The notes under the pieces were generated by a model. The model was given only the letters and a program-made list of their open reading frames with translations, did not search any database and had not been told where the DNA came from. This document shows, piece after piece, positions 1 through 7,807 of a stretch of DNA of 26,608 nucleotides. Location: assembly GCA_002350705.1 (NCBI GenBank), contig DEFH01000010.1, forward strand, positions 1-26,608. The letters run 5' to 3'. Origin of the DNA: Ruminococcaceae bacterium UBA2857. GTDB lineage: Bacteria; Bacillota; Clostridia; Oscillospirales; Acutalibacteraceae. The position numbers and the translations under genes were made by a program. The stretch's first letter is position 1; each line of letters opens with the position of its first letter.

Positions 1-335
1 ATTTGTTCTGATAACGATATTTTTGCCCGAACGTCCCCATGTGATATTGGTATGTTCTGCCACTATCGTTTTTTCTTCACTTGTTACATTGACAGTTATT
101 TCAATTTCACCGTCTGCAAAGATAAGTTTGAGAGTGTTTTCACCGTCTGAAAGGATAGTATTTGCAAATTCTCCCGAAAGCGTTACAGTACCGTTTTCAA
201 GGGTTACACCCTCTGTATTTTCCGTTGCAGCCAAGCCGCCGCCTATGCGTATCGCAACTGTATCTGATGTGGAATTTGTTCTGATAACGATATTTTCGCC
301 CGAACGTCCCCATGTGATATTGGTATGTTCTGCCA
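1..335 (-). repeat. Tandem 91-residue module repeat in the glycosidase tail (62-nt near-identical units)
   Basis: Bases 1-62 and 274-335 are identical except for one base (a T/C difference at window position 24/297). The period is 273 nt, that is 91 codons in frame, and both copies encode the AEHTNITWGRSG(E/K)NIVIRTN segment that begins each Ig-like module. The second module runs off the left edge. Confidence 0.9.
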
Positions 336-2253
336 TTATGTTTTTTTCTTCCTCTGTCGCATAGGTCAGACCAAAACCTCTTTCATAAAGAACCGTATCG
401 GTAAAGCTGTAATTTTCATCAAGCTGAGGAATGTTTATCGGAAGTTTTGCGGTCGGTGCATCGTCCTTGCTGAACATCATATAGAGAGCTGCAGGCATAT
501 TCGGACCGTACTGCTGTATCTCCTTTACCTTATCGCCCGGATCCTCTCGCATGGTGCGTGCCTGATAGGTTATCATGATTGCGTCAGCCTTTTCAAAGCG
601 GGCAACATCATAAGGGAGATTAACGGACATTACAATGAATTTGCCGCCATTTTCATGAATCGTATCCGCAAGGACATCCGCCATTTTTGCAATATCATTT
701 TTCAGTGCCCATGCACCGTATATTTCGGACATAAAGACAATATTATCTGCACTCTCTGCCAGCGGCAGAACTTCATCAACCGTTTTGCCGTAATAAGAAT
801 ATGCTTCAACGACAGCTCCATTGAGAATTTTTCCGTCATTCGTAAGCTTTCTGACAGCGTAATTCATCGGTATCGTTTCATCATCATACGGAACAAGTAC
901 AACCGTTTTTTGATTTGGTGTAGTAATGGGAAGCGTATTATTATCATTTTTAACAAGAGTAATTGTTTTCTTGGCAATTTCCCATTCTCTGTCGTGAATT
1001 TCCTTTGTGCCGACATGGTTTAAGGCATATTCCACACGTTCCTCAATATCAGAGCCGTCATAGGGAGTGAACAAACCGTTATTTTCTTTCAGGGCAAGGA
1101 TTCTTTTTACGGAGGCATTGACCTTATCCATTGAAATTTCACCGTTTTCCGCCATTTGTGCCAAGGCGGAAACGTATTCTTCAAGCTCCGCAAAATCTTC
1201 TTTTGAGACAGGATTAACAGGCATCAAAAGAATATCCACACCTGCATTGATTGCCAGCTTTGCTGCATCATATTTATCAAAATGTTCTGCAATAGCGTCC
1301 ATTTCCATTGCGTCTGTTGTGACAACACCTTCAAATCCCATATCACCACGCAGAATATCTGTAATGATCGTTTTGGAAAGCGTTGCAGGAAGATATATTT
1401 CCTCACCTGTCTTTTTGGATATATATGTATTTGTTTCAATCTGAGGATAGACAATGTGAGCGGTCATTATCATCTGACAGCCTGCATTGATACAAGCCTG
1501 AAACGGAATCAACTCGTTCCGTTTCAGTTCATCATAACTCTTGTCGATACATGGCAGACCTGTATGGCTGTCGGTATCGGTATCACCGTGACCCGGAAAA
1601 TGCTTGAGAGTGGAAATAACACCGATATTGTTCAATGTTTCAACATAAGCTGCACCCTGCTGTGCAACTATCTGAGGATTATCAGAAAAAGAACGTACAC
1701 CTATTATCGGATTGGCAGGATTGTTGTTGATGTCAACATCCGGTGCAAAGTCGGCATTTATTCCAAGTGCAGACAGTTCACTGCCGATAATGGCTGCGGA
1801 TTCTTTTGTTACATTCAGGTCATTTGCAGCACCGAGAGCCATATTTCCCGAAGTAACCGTTCCTTGTCCGAGGCGTGTGATACTTCCGCCCTCCTGATCT
1901 ATGGTGATAAGAAGCTGAGGACGTTCACCGCCTTGGGCGTTAGCTTTTTGCAGAGAATCGACAAGACGTGCCGTATTCTCATTGGTGGGTGTATTCTGAC
2001 CAAACAAAATCACACCGGAATAGCTGTGATTTTGAAGTGCCGTTTCAATTTCCTCTGTAATTTCCGTCACATTGGTACTGTCTCCGTCCTCATCTGTGCT
2101 GTAACGGAATGCAGGCATTATCATCTGACTGATTTTATCCTCCGTTGTCATCGAGGAAAAATAGTCGTCTTTCTGCACTGCGGCGACAGTTACAGGAAAT
2201 GCTGAAAAAATCAATGCCGACGAAATCAACAAAGATAAAACTTTCTTTTTCAT
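1..2253 (-). CDS. Secreted NagZ-like family 3 glycoside hydrolase with repeated C-terminal modules (3' end outside window)
   Basis: Reading minus from ATG 2253, 751 codons stay open to the window edge, so the C terminus is missing. An N-terminal signal peptide (KKK, then a hydrophobic run to about residue 25) indicates export. The family 3 beta-N-acetylhexosaminidase signature KHFPGHGDT is at residues 217-225, followed by the DSHTGLP loop that carries the general acid/base dyad in NagZ; TTDAMEM near residue 300 holds the likely nucleophile Asp. By family knowledge it would remove terminal GlcNAc from muropeptides or glycans outside the cell. After the catalytic region (to about residue 640) comes a 91-residue Ig-like module resembling CBM X2 domains, and a second copy begins before the edge. 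The ribosome site is GAAAGGAAAA, 28 nt after the preceding gene, so it is probably third in the P1-driven operon. Substrate is inferred; family assignment is firm. Confidence 0.9.
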   Translation of the reverse strand, partial: MKKKVLSLLISSALIFSAFPVTVAAVQKDDYFSSMTTEDKISQMIMPAFRYSTDEDGDSTNVTEITEEIETALQNHSYSGVILFGQNTPTNENTARLVDSLQKANAQGGERPQLLITIDQEGGSITRLGQGTVTSGNMALGAANDLNVTKESAAIIGSELSALGINADFAPDVDINNNPANPIIGVRSFSDNPQIVAQQGAAYVETLNNIGVISTLKHFPGHGDTDTDSHTGLPCIDKSYDELKRNELIPFQACINAGCQMIMTAHIVYPQIETNTYISKKTGEEIYLPATLSKTIITDILRGDMGFEGVVTTDAMEMDAIAEHFDKYDAAKLAINAGVDILLMPVNPVSKEDFAELEEYVSALAQMAENGEISMDKVNASVKRILALKENNGLFTPYDGSDIEERVEYALNHVGTKEIHDREWEIAKKTITLVKNDNNTLPITTPNQKTVVLVPYDDETIPMNYAVRKLTNDGKILNGAVVEAYSYYGKTVDEVLPLAESADNIVFMSEIYGAWALKNDIAKMADVLADTIHENGGKFIVMSVNLPYDVARFEKADAIMITYQARTMREDPGDKVKEIQQYGPNMPAALYMMFSKDDAPTAKLPINIPQLDENYSFTDTVLYERGFGLTYATEEEKNIMAEHTNITWGRSGENIVIRTNSTSDTVAIRIGGGLAATENTEGVTLENGTVTLSGEFANTILSDGENTLKLIFADGEIEITVNVTSEEKTIVAEHTNITWGRSGKNIVIRTN

Positions 2254-2281
2254 AAAATGTTTTCCTTTCTTGACTATATGA

Positions 2282-2605
2282 TTATTTCACTGCTATTACA
2301 AGCTTGGGCTTATTCGGCAGATACTTTATCGTCAGTGAATCACCGACTTTAATTTTGCTTGGCGGATTGCTCAGCCTTGCTTCAACATCCTGACCGTCCT
2401 GTGTTCTGAATTTGACAAAGTAGATATATGTGGTATCCGTAAATCCATCACTGTCTGTACTTTCCTGTTCCTTTATACGAGATACGACAGCATTTGCCTC
2501 GATACCGTTCTTTTTGATGGCATTGGTACGCATTATCGTGAAAATAATTCCGCCAACGATACCAACTACAACCACCCCGGTAATTACATAAGTCAATATA
2601 TCCAT
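2282..2605 (-). CDS. Small membrane-anchored DUF3592-like protein
   Basis: 107 residues. The start is ATG 2605 (MDILTY), with GAAAGGAAAA just upstream; a longer in-frame extension lacks a ribosome site and overlaps the neighbouring gene. One transmembrane helix (about residues 5-25) is followed by a soluble beta-rich domain ending in VGDSLTIKYLPNKPK. That ending resembles the DUF3592 pattern, in which a conserved G(D)xxxxxYxPxNP segment closes the fold. The function of this family is not known. It lies 16 nt after a larger gene whose N-terminal half has the same domain style, and 28 nt before the glycosidase, so the three are probably cotranscribed. Confidence 0.8.
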   Translation of the reverse strand: MDILTYVITGVVVVGIVGGIIFTIMRTNAIKKNGIEANAVVSRIKEQESTDSDGFTDTTYIYFVKFRTQDGQDVEARLSNPPSKIKVGDSLTIKYLPNKPKLVIAVK

Positions 2606-2621
2606 GATAATTTTCCTTTCT

Positions 2622-3653
2622 TTATATACTGTTGAACAACATTCTGCGACTGCCGCCCTTGTCATCAGTTGCACCGCTGCGGGCAAAGGCAAGTATTACA
2701 ACAAACAACAAATCGAGATTTCTTTCTTTTGTGTAGATACGATAGAATCCCTGTATGGGAATTTTATTTGCTATTTTGTGTTCTTCCGCCTCGTCCTCAT
2801 GAACATACTGACTTGTTGTTTCAACGTATGCGATTTCTTCGCCATCTCTGCTGACTGTGTAAGAGCCTGTGAGAACTTTACCGGAGGCAAGCTTGGATTT
2901 TACTGTAATGCCATTGCGTTTGAGATGTTTCCAGATGTCCTCGCCGTCCAGTTTGAACGTATAGTGATTGTCCAAAATAAGGCTGTTCCAGTCGGTTTCT
3001 TCTTCATGTCCGATAAAGTGTGATGTTGTCTTGTTATGCACATGGTCGATAAAATCAAATTTGAAATCACCTACAGGGGCAAACTTTGTCATTTTTGCCT
3101 CATAGAGAACTTTACGGTTTTTATCTTCTATGCGATGACCGTATTTTGGTGTACCCACATCTGTAATGAAATAAAGCTCACGTTCTTCACCCTTGTCAGA
3201 CGGTGCATAGACGGTTTCTCCCTGCGTTTCCTTGAGCTGTTTGACAGATACTTTCTGTTTTACGGTGATACCGATTACCAAAATCAATATTGCACCGCCT
3301 ATCACCATAGCATAAATGCCAAAGCCCATGCCCGAATGAATTGTTTCGGGATTTTTGGGATCATACATGATGTCAACAGTCCCGCCTACACTGTATGACG
3401 GGCTGTCGGAATCCAAAACAGTTGTATATTCCTTGCCGTCAACCGTATATTTCACAGTCACGATATGCCTTACATCATTATCCGTATCAGGATCGGGAAT
3501 ATAGTCGGGATCTTCCTCGATAGAAATAATCGTTGCTGTTGTTTTCTCAAAACCTGCCGACTGAAAAAATGTCATCCATATACCTGCTGCCAGTGCAATG
3601 ACAGCTATAATTGATGCAAATATTTTCAAGCCCGGACCTTTAAATGACCACAT
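2622..3653 (-). CDS. Membrane protein with DUF3592-like domain and a beta-rich C-terminal half
   Basis: 343 residues from ATG 3653, preceded by AAAAGGAGAAAAACT. Transmembrane helices are predicted at about 9-29 and 110-131. Between them is a DUF3592-like outer domain (TATIISIEEDP to VDIMYDPKNPE). Residues about 145-310 are a soluble beta-rich region (ELYFITDVGTPKYGHRIED, KVLYEAKMTKFAPVGDF) recalling tubby/LURP-one-like scaffolds such as YxjI, but I cannot confirm that by eye. A third hydrophobic stretch (LLFVVILAFA) lies near the end. It is the first gene after promoter P1 and probably heads an operon with the small DUF3592-like gene and the glycosidase. Function unknown; an envelope role is inferred from context only. 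Confidence 0.8.
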   Translation of the reverse strand: MWSFKGPGLKIFASIIAVIALAAGIWMTFFQSAGFEKTTATIISIEEDPDYIPDPDTDNDVRHIVTVKYTVDGKEYTTVLDSDSPSYSVGGTVDIMYDPKNPETIHSGMGFGIYAMVIGGAILILVIGITVKQKVSVKQLKETQGETVYAPSDKGEERELYFITDVGTPKYGHRIEDKNRKVLYEAKMTKFAPVGDFKFDFIDHVHNKTTSHFIGHEEETDWNSLILDNHYTFKLDGEDIWKHLKRNGITVKSKLASGKVLTGSYTVSRDGEEIAYVETTSQYVHEDEAEEHKIANKIPIQGFYRIYTKERNLDLLFVVILAFARSGATDDKGGSRRMLFNSI

Positions 3654-3693
3654 AGTTTTTCTCCTTTTTTATTTTCTCGTTTTCGCTGACTAT

Positions 3694-3722
3694 ATCATAA
3701 TATAAATCTTCGTTAAAAACAA
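3694..3722 (-). promoter_or_regulatory. P1 promoter, left copy
   Basis: On the minus strand, a -35 TTGTTT (3717-3722) and a -10 TATGAT (3694-3699) are separated by exactly 17 nt. The predicted transcript begins near 3687 and reaches the ATG at 3653 after about 35 nt. The same hexamers and spacer occur in the right copy. Confidence 0.7.
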
Positions 3723-3743
3723 TTTGCAATATAGTTCCGAAAT

Positions 3744-3787
3744 GTAAAGTAACTTACAGTTTCCATGCAAAACGTAAATTAACTTAC
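3744..3787 (-). promoter_or_regulatory. Paired palindromic operator sites of P1, left copy
   Basis: Two 14-bp near-palindromes, GTAAAGTAACTTAC (3744-3757) and GTAAATTAACTTAC (3774-3787), lie just upstream of the -35 with a 30-bp centre-to-centre distance, about three helical turns. Position and spacing suit an activator that binds cooperatively on one face of the DNA. The regulator is unknown. LytTR-type sites are usually repeats at about 21-22 bp, so the fit to that family is not clean. Confidence 0.6.
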
Positions 3788-3805
3788 ACCATAATCAAAA
3801 ATTGT

Positions 3806-3836
3806 AATCAAAAGCATTTTATTTTGCTTTTTGATT
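3806..3836 (-). terminator. Weak hairpin overlapping the end of the histidine kinase gene
   Basis: AATCAAAAGCA (3806-3816) pairs with TGCTTTTTGATT (3825-3836), with one bulged base and a loop of about 8 nt. It overlaps the stop codon at 3819. There is no clean run of T right after the stem, so it may be a weak terminator or only an mRNA end structure. Confidence 0.35.
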
Positions 3837-5069
3837 CGGGATATGAAGTGTAATTTTTGTTCCGACATTTTCCGTACTTTCGATTTGAAAAGTACCTTTG
3901 CACATTTTTTTGATACGTTCTCTGACATTCCGCAAACCTATATGTGTATTGTCAGCCGTTTCTATGGCGGAAGTATCAAAGCCCCTGCCGTTATCCTCTA
4001 CTATAATTTCATAGCCGTTTGATACTTTAACTGTACGGACCTTCACTATGCCGTTGTCACGTATTCTGACACCGTGACGGATAGCATTTTCAACCAGCGG
4101 CTGAATACTCAAAGCAGGTATCATAAAATCCGTTTCGGGTGTATCATACTCAACATGGATATTATCAAAACGGACATTTTCTATCTCGGAATATATCTTT
4201 GTATGCTCCAGCTCTTTTGAAACAGAGATAAGTTCCGTCTGACTGAGCGATTCAAGATTTTGTCGGAGATATTTCCCGAAACGCTCCGTTACAACAGATG
4301 CTTTTTGGGGATCAATACGGCACAATGCCTGAATTGTCGATAGAGTATTATACAGAAAATGAGGCTGTATCTGTGACATCATAATTTGTATTCGCTGTTC
4401 CGCCATCAACGCTTTTTCATGCTCACGGACAAATTTCATGTGCAGCCAGACATAATAAAACACTGTACTGCTGACAACTGCCATTGTCAAATAGGAAACA
4501 CAAACAATGTCAGCCTCAAAAATTCCGTCACAGACAGTAGAACCGACAATTATCAGAACACTGAAAGCCAGAATCAGTGCTTCCGACTTTTTTGCCTTTT
4601 TTATGCACTCTTTCACTGTTAAATACGAAAGAAAAACAAGCATGACGATACTTACACTATGACAGGTAAAACTCAGCGGTCCACGCATGAAATGATTGTC
4701 ACTGCTGATATAAAAGCTGATTTTATCGGTGAATAATGCTGTAAGATAAATCAACGCATTGATACCTGTCAATACCCATAAAACAGTATGTCGTTTCCCT
4801 GAATCCAGAATGTAGAAAAACATCAGTATAATAAGCGGTCTTACACAATATCCGTAGACAGCAACTATTGTTCTGACATACGGCATTACAATATACTTGG
4901 CGAGCGTATATTCCGACACATTCTGTGCAGTCAAACTTAACACCAAAAGCACAATAAACAGCATGATTTTTTTATGCTGTTTTTCTATATACGGATCTAC
5001 GCATACAGCTATTCCCAATCCGACTATCTGAAATAAAAGCGGAATCAAAATGATATATTCCGATTTCAT
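3819..5069 (-). CDS. LytS/YpdA-type sensor histidine kinase with multi-pass N terminus
   Basis: 416 residues from ATG 5069 (MKSEYI), with GGGAG 10 nt upstream. A longer in-frame reading overlaps the previous gene and has no ribosome site. About seven hydrophobic segments (near 4-22, 34-51, 66-87, 96-114, 135-154, 163-181, 187-207) form the sensor. The His_kinase signature QIQPHFLYNTL puts the phosphoacceptor at His237. The ATPase domain shows the N-box PLVENAIRHG (324-333), DNGRGFD (359-365) and GLRNVRERI (378-386). Kinases of this class usually pair with LytTR response regulators, but none is present in the window. The gene starts 22 nt after the HAD lipoprotein gene, so the two are probably cotranscribed. 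The signal sensed is unknown. Confidence 0.92.
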   Translation of the reverse strand: MKSEYIILIPLLFQIVGLGIAVCVDPYIEKQHKKIMLFIVLLVLSLTAQNVSEYTLAKYIVMPYVRTIVAVYGYCVRPLIILMFFYILDSGKRHTVLWVLTGINALIYLTALFTDKISFYISSDNHFMRGPLSFTCHSVSIVMLVFLSYLTVKECIKKAKKSEALILAFSVLIIVGSTVCDGIFEADIVCVSYLTMAVVSSTVFYYVWLHMKFVREHEKALMAEQRIQIMMSQIQPHFLYNTLSTIQALCRIDPQKASVVTERFGKYLRQNLESLSQTELISVSKELEHTKIYSEIENVRFDNIHVEYDTPETDFMIPALSIQPLVENAIRHGVRIRDNGIVKVRTVKVSNGYEIIVEDNGRGFDTSAIETADNTHIGLRNVRERIKKMCKGTFQIESTENVGTKITLHIPNQKAK

Positions 5070-5091
5070 ACTATAACTACTCCCTGCTCTT

Positions 5092-6258
5092 TTACGCTGC
5101 CGGTGCAAGTGATTCTTCTGTTGCTGCTGTATCACTGTAAGCCGTGAGCTTGAAGTCACCGTATATCGTTGCAAACTCATTCTTCATGGAAACCGTTTCC
5201 ATTCCCATCTTGTCACAATCTTCCTTGAAAGAGGCAGCAACCTCTGTATCACCGTGATCTCTGTCGGTGTCATCACAAAGCAGCATATACGCCTTGCCGC
5301 CATGCTGCATGACATACTGTCCCATAGCCAAATCGCCCGAACTGTTGCCGAATGCAAGCAGCGGAGATATTCCTATATCATTTATGATACTGACAACCTT
5401 GTTGAGTTTCAGATTCTTGAATTTCACTGTGCCGTCAAAAATAATCTTTTCATCTGCCGAGGGTGTGTAATCACGAGCCTTGATGTCATCACCTTTATTC
5501 TCTGCGGTAATGCCGAATCTTGTACCTATCACCTGATAAGACGGAATATACTCACCCAAAACATCATTTGACAGTTCACGCAGCATATTGACCTCTGCTC
5601 CACTGTTGATATAGACCTTGAAACCGTTTTCAGTAAGATATTTGACAAGTGAAACCATTGGTTTGTAGTAGCCGTCGGCATAGGTCATATTTTCAAATCC
5701 CGCAACAGGCTCCGACATGAATTTGCGTACATACTCACGGTATTCCTCTACAGTAAAGCCCTTGAAAGCGTCTGCAATAATATCACCTGATGAACGGGGA
5801 GCTTTCGGTTTTTCTGTTCCGCTCAAAAGATATTCTTCCAGTGCTTTGCAATAAGCAACATCTTCCTCGTTGCCTTGATAGGTATCATCGTGAACCAGTC
5901 GGTGTATCATCAGGCACTGGTCAACATAGGTCGGAAAAAGCTCGCCGTACAAAGTGCCGTCCGAATCAAAAACGGCAGTTCTCTTGTCGGCAGGAACGAA
6001 CTTGTCAGACTTTTCATCCGTTACTTCCGAAACGAAATTGATGATAGACTTCATTGCAGGGGAATCCTCTGTCCAATATTCAAAGGCAGTTGTTTTAGTG
6101 TCTGCCTGAGCTGACTGCTGATTGCTGCCGTTGGAAACAGCTGATACAGACGAATTTTCGGCTGATGTCTTACCTTCTCCGCTTTCCGTATTGCCGCAGG
6201 CTGCAGCAGAAAAGGCAAGTACTGATGCCATAATAAACGCTATCATTCTTTTTTTCAT
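5092..6258 (-). CDS. HAD-superfamily phosphatase lipoprotein
   Basis: 388 residues from ATG 6258, with GAGGAGAAAAACGAC in front. A lipoprotein signal peptide ends in SAAAC (lipidated Cys21), followed by a Ser/Asn-rich linker to about residue 55. HAD motifs are complete: FDSDGTL with nucleophile Asp98 and Asp100, a motif II Ser in YINSGAE (219), Lys in LKLNK (284-287), and FGNSSGD (303-309) for metal binding. The arrangement resembles phosphoserine-phosphatase-like HADs; as a lipoprotein it would act outside the membrane on an unknown phosphomonoester. The C terminus ends in an acidic, Ala-rich tail. It resembles the exported HAD at 7808-8953 throughout, including CDDT near the C terminus and MKN..TIYGD, so the two are paralogues. 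Confidence 0.88.
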   Translation of the reverse strand: MKKRMIAFIMASVLAFSAAACGNTESGEGKTSAENSSVSAVSNGSNQQSAQADTKTTAFEYWTEDSPAMKSIINFVSEVTDEKSDKFVPADKRTAVFDSDGTLYGELFPTYVDQCLMIHRLVHDDTYQGNEEDVAYCKALEEYLLSGTEKPKAPRSSGDIIADAFKGFTVEEYREYVRKFMSEPVAGFENMTYADGYYKPMVSLVKYLTENGFKVYINSGAEVNMLRELSNDVLGEYIPSYQVIGTRFGITAENKGDDIKARDYTPSADEKIIFDGTVKFKNLKLNKVVSIINDIGISPLLAFGNSSGDLAMGQYVMQHGGKAYMLLCDDTDRDHGDTEVAASFKEDCDKMGMETVSMKNEFATIYGDFKLTAYSDTAATEESLAPAA

Positions 6259-6275
6259 GTCGTTTTTCTCCTCAC

Positions 6276-6464
6276 TTAATTACTCGTTTTTGTCACGCTG
6301 TCACCGTAAATGGTTGTCCAGTCGTTTTTCATTGATATGGTAGTGTAGCCGTTTTCTTCACAGGTTTTACGCATTTTATCAGCTTTTTCAACATTACCGT
6401 TTTCACACTCCGTATCATCACAGCACAGCATATATGCCGCACTCTTATACTTGTTATTATTTGC
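6276..6464 (-). pseudogene. 3' fragment of an exported HAD phosphatase gene
   Basis: About 62 codons match the last 60 or so residues of the HAD protein at 7808-8953 (NNNKYKSAAYMLCCDDTE, the KADKMRKTCE stretch, MKNDWTTIYGD) with few changes, and the DNA is about 90% identical by eye. All four HAD catalytic motifs are absent. No ATG or ribosome site precedes it; only a TTG is in frame. Its 5' boundary, about 6464, is joined directly to the end of an unrelated membrane-protein fragment. It ends 18 nt before the start of the HAD lipoprotein gene. This is a leftover of duplication or recombination, not a functional gene. Confidence 0.85.
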
Positions 6465-6639
6465 CGATACCAAGTCCTGCCATTTTCAGTTCCTTTGGAA
6501 GAACCATGACAAGCACAATGGATATGATAAGATTAAGTACCATATTGATAATACCAAGAACCGCATTTCTTCTGCCTTTATTAAAGGGGGGCAGAATCTG
6601 TTGCAAGCTAAATAATAGATTTTGATGATTTCCGTTACA
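6457..6639 (-). pseudogene. Remnant of a membrane-protein 3' end
   Basis: This frame is open for 60 codons (after a TGA at 6640-6642) and reads LPPFNKGRRNAVLGIIN, then a hydrophobic helix (MVLNLIISIVLVMVLP), then KELKMAGLGIGK. That looks like the C-terminal helix of a multi-pass protein, but there is no credible start or ribosome site. Its TAA stop (6457-6459) lies inside DNA that belongs to the HAD fragment, so the original end of the gene is lost. I do not recognise the parent family. Confidence 0.5.
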
Positions 6640-6658
6640 TCATTTTCATCACTAAGCC

Positions 6659-7768
6659 TTAGACATCAGACATCAGGCAAATTTCCCAACCGCTGTCATC
6701 TGTACGTGCAAGCCACCACTGATAGTCTTTATAATCACGACTCGCCTCAAAAGATGTATCAATTATATTCTCAGACGAATGGAAATCCATCAAAAATTCA
6801 ACAACCTGTGTATATTTTACATTAGGATTGATTTCATTCATCCGTTTCAGATTTTCATTGGTAACAGCCTCATCTCCTGCATAACGGATACTTTTCAGTT
6901 CACAGCCTGCAAGAGATGCAAATTTGCATTTTATCTGAATAACGGCATCTTTCAGTTCATCCTGCGAATAAATTTCAGAACTGCCGTAATCAATGCTGAT
7001 GTCTGATTCGCTTGCTGTACCGAGATAGCTTTCCAGCGTAATTCCTTTAGATGTAATCTCTTTGGCAATGTCTGCATTGTCAAGATAACGGATGTGCCAG
7101 GGCTCATAACCGTAACCGGTAATATGTTCTTTCCCTTCAAGATAACGAAGAATAAAACCATAGTCAGCGAGTTTTGCATGAATCTTCGACCAAATTTCGG
7201 GATATTGTATCATCTCCTCATTTTCAACAATATCCTTACCGTCGATAATCAGATACAAGTCAAGTGCAAGCCCCGTATGATGTTCGGAATATCCGGGAGT
7301 GGCAACCGTTTTCAGTGCATAGTCCTTGCCGTATTTTTCTGTGAAGTCATCCATGATTCTCTGCTGTTCCGAAATACTTCTGCGTGCAGAATCGAGGTCT
7401 ACATACACATCTTCCGTTTCAAGCTCCGCTTTGAGTTTCAAATATGCTTCATAAGCCTTTTTTTCCACTTCAACGTCATCATCAACGGAATTGGTAATAT
7501 GAACTGTTTCAAGTTTTTCTTCCCAATCATCGGGGAGTGGGTGCGTCTTGTTGACGAGTGCCATGTAGTCGATACTGTCAGTGGACGGTTTATTGTCCGA
7601 AGATACATCAGTCGTTTTACTTGATGTGTCGGTCATGCCTGATACACCTGATTCGCCGGCAGTACTTGAGGTGTCTGTGTTACAGCCTGATAAAACGGCA
7701 GTTGACGCAAGACACAAACAGAGAATCAATCTGATAAAATAGCTTTTTGTTTTCTTGATATTTTTCAT
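6659..7768 (-). CDS. VanY-type D-alanyl-D-alanine carboxypeptidase lipoprotein (peptidase M15B)
   Basis: 369 residues from ATG 7768, with a GAGGAGAAAAAACAA ribosome site. The signal peptide ends in VLSGC (lipidated Cys29), followed by a Ser/Thr-rich linker. The M15B zinc site is intact: SEHHTGLALD (161-170) supplies His163 and Asp170, and YEPWH (221-225) supplies Glu222 and His225. The family trims the terminal D-Ala from peptidoglycan stem peptides. Residues about 240-369 form an extra C-terminal region of unknown family. It sits 39 nt after the HAD gene and between two direct-repeat copies of that gene's 3' end. A role in wall remodelling is standard; a role in self-protection or in processing the NRPS product is only a possibility. 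Confidence 0.92.
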   Translation of the reverse strand: MKNIKKTKSYFIRLILCLCLASTAVLSGCNTDTSSTAGESGVSGMTDTSSKTTDVSSDNKPSTDSIDYMALVNKTHPLPDDWEEKLETVHITNSVDDDVEVEKKAYEAYLKLKAELETEDVYVDLDSARRSISEQQRIMDDFTEKYGKDYALKTVATPGYSEHHTGLALDLYLIIDGKDIVENEEMIQYPEIWSKIHAKLADYGFILRYLEGKEHITGYGYEPWHIRYLDNADIAKEITSKGITLESYLGTASESDISIDYGSSEIYSQDELKDAVIQIKCKFASLAGCELKSIRYAGDEAVTNENLKRMNEINPNVKYTQVVEFLMDFHSSENIIDTSFEASRDYKDYQWWLARTDDSGWEICLMSDV

Positions 7769-7807
7769 TTGTTTTTTCTCCTCAAATTATTTTGCAATAA
7801 GTACAAA

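Larger units (their letters stand above)
3682..3807. repeat. Promoter cassette P1, left copy (126 bp)
   Basis: This intergenic segment matches 26297-26422 over its whole 126-nt length without gaps; I count 8 mismatches. It contains a promoter and two operator-like palindromes, all oriented to fire leftwards into the DUF3592-like gene at 3653. The flanking genes at the two sites are unrelated, so the cassette itself is the conserved unit. Confidence 0.9.

Noticed and set aside
1282..2205. Long plus-strand open frame of about 300 codons, and others at 325-1023 and 16294-17238
   Set aside because: They lie antisense to the glycosidase and to the CapA/CapK genes, are Cys/Ile/Phe-rich without domain logic, and lack ribosome sites.
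3744..3787. P1 operators as classic LytTR (AgrA-type) boxes
   Set aside because: The sites are near-palindromes 30 bp apart, not 9-bp direct repeats at about 21-22 bp, so assigning them to the LytTR family would go beyond the sequence.
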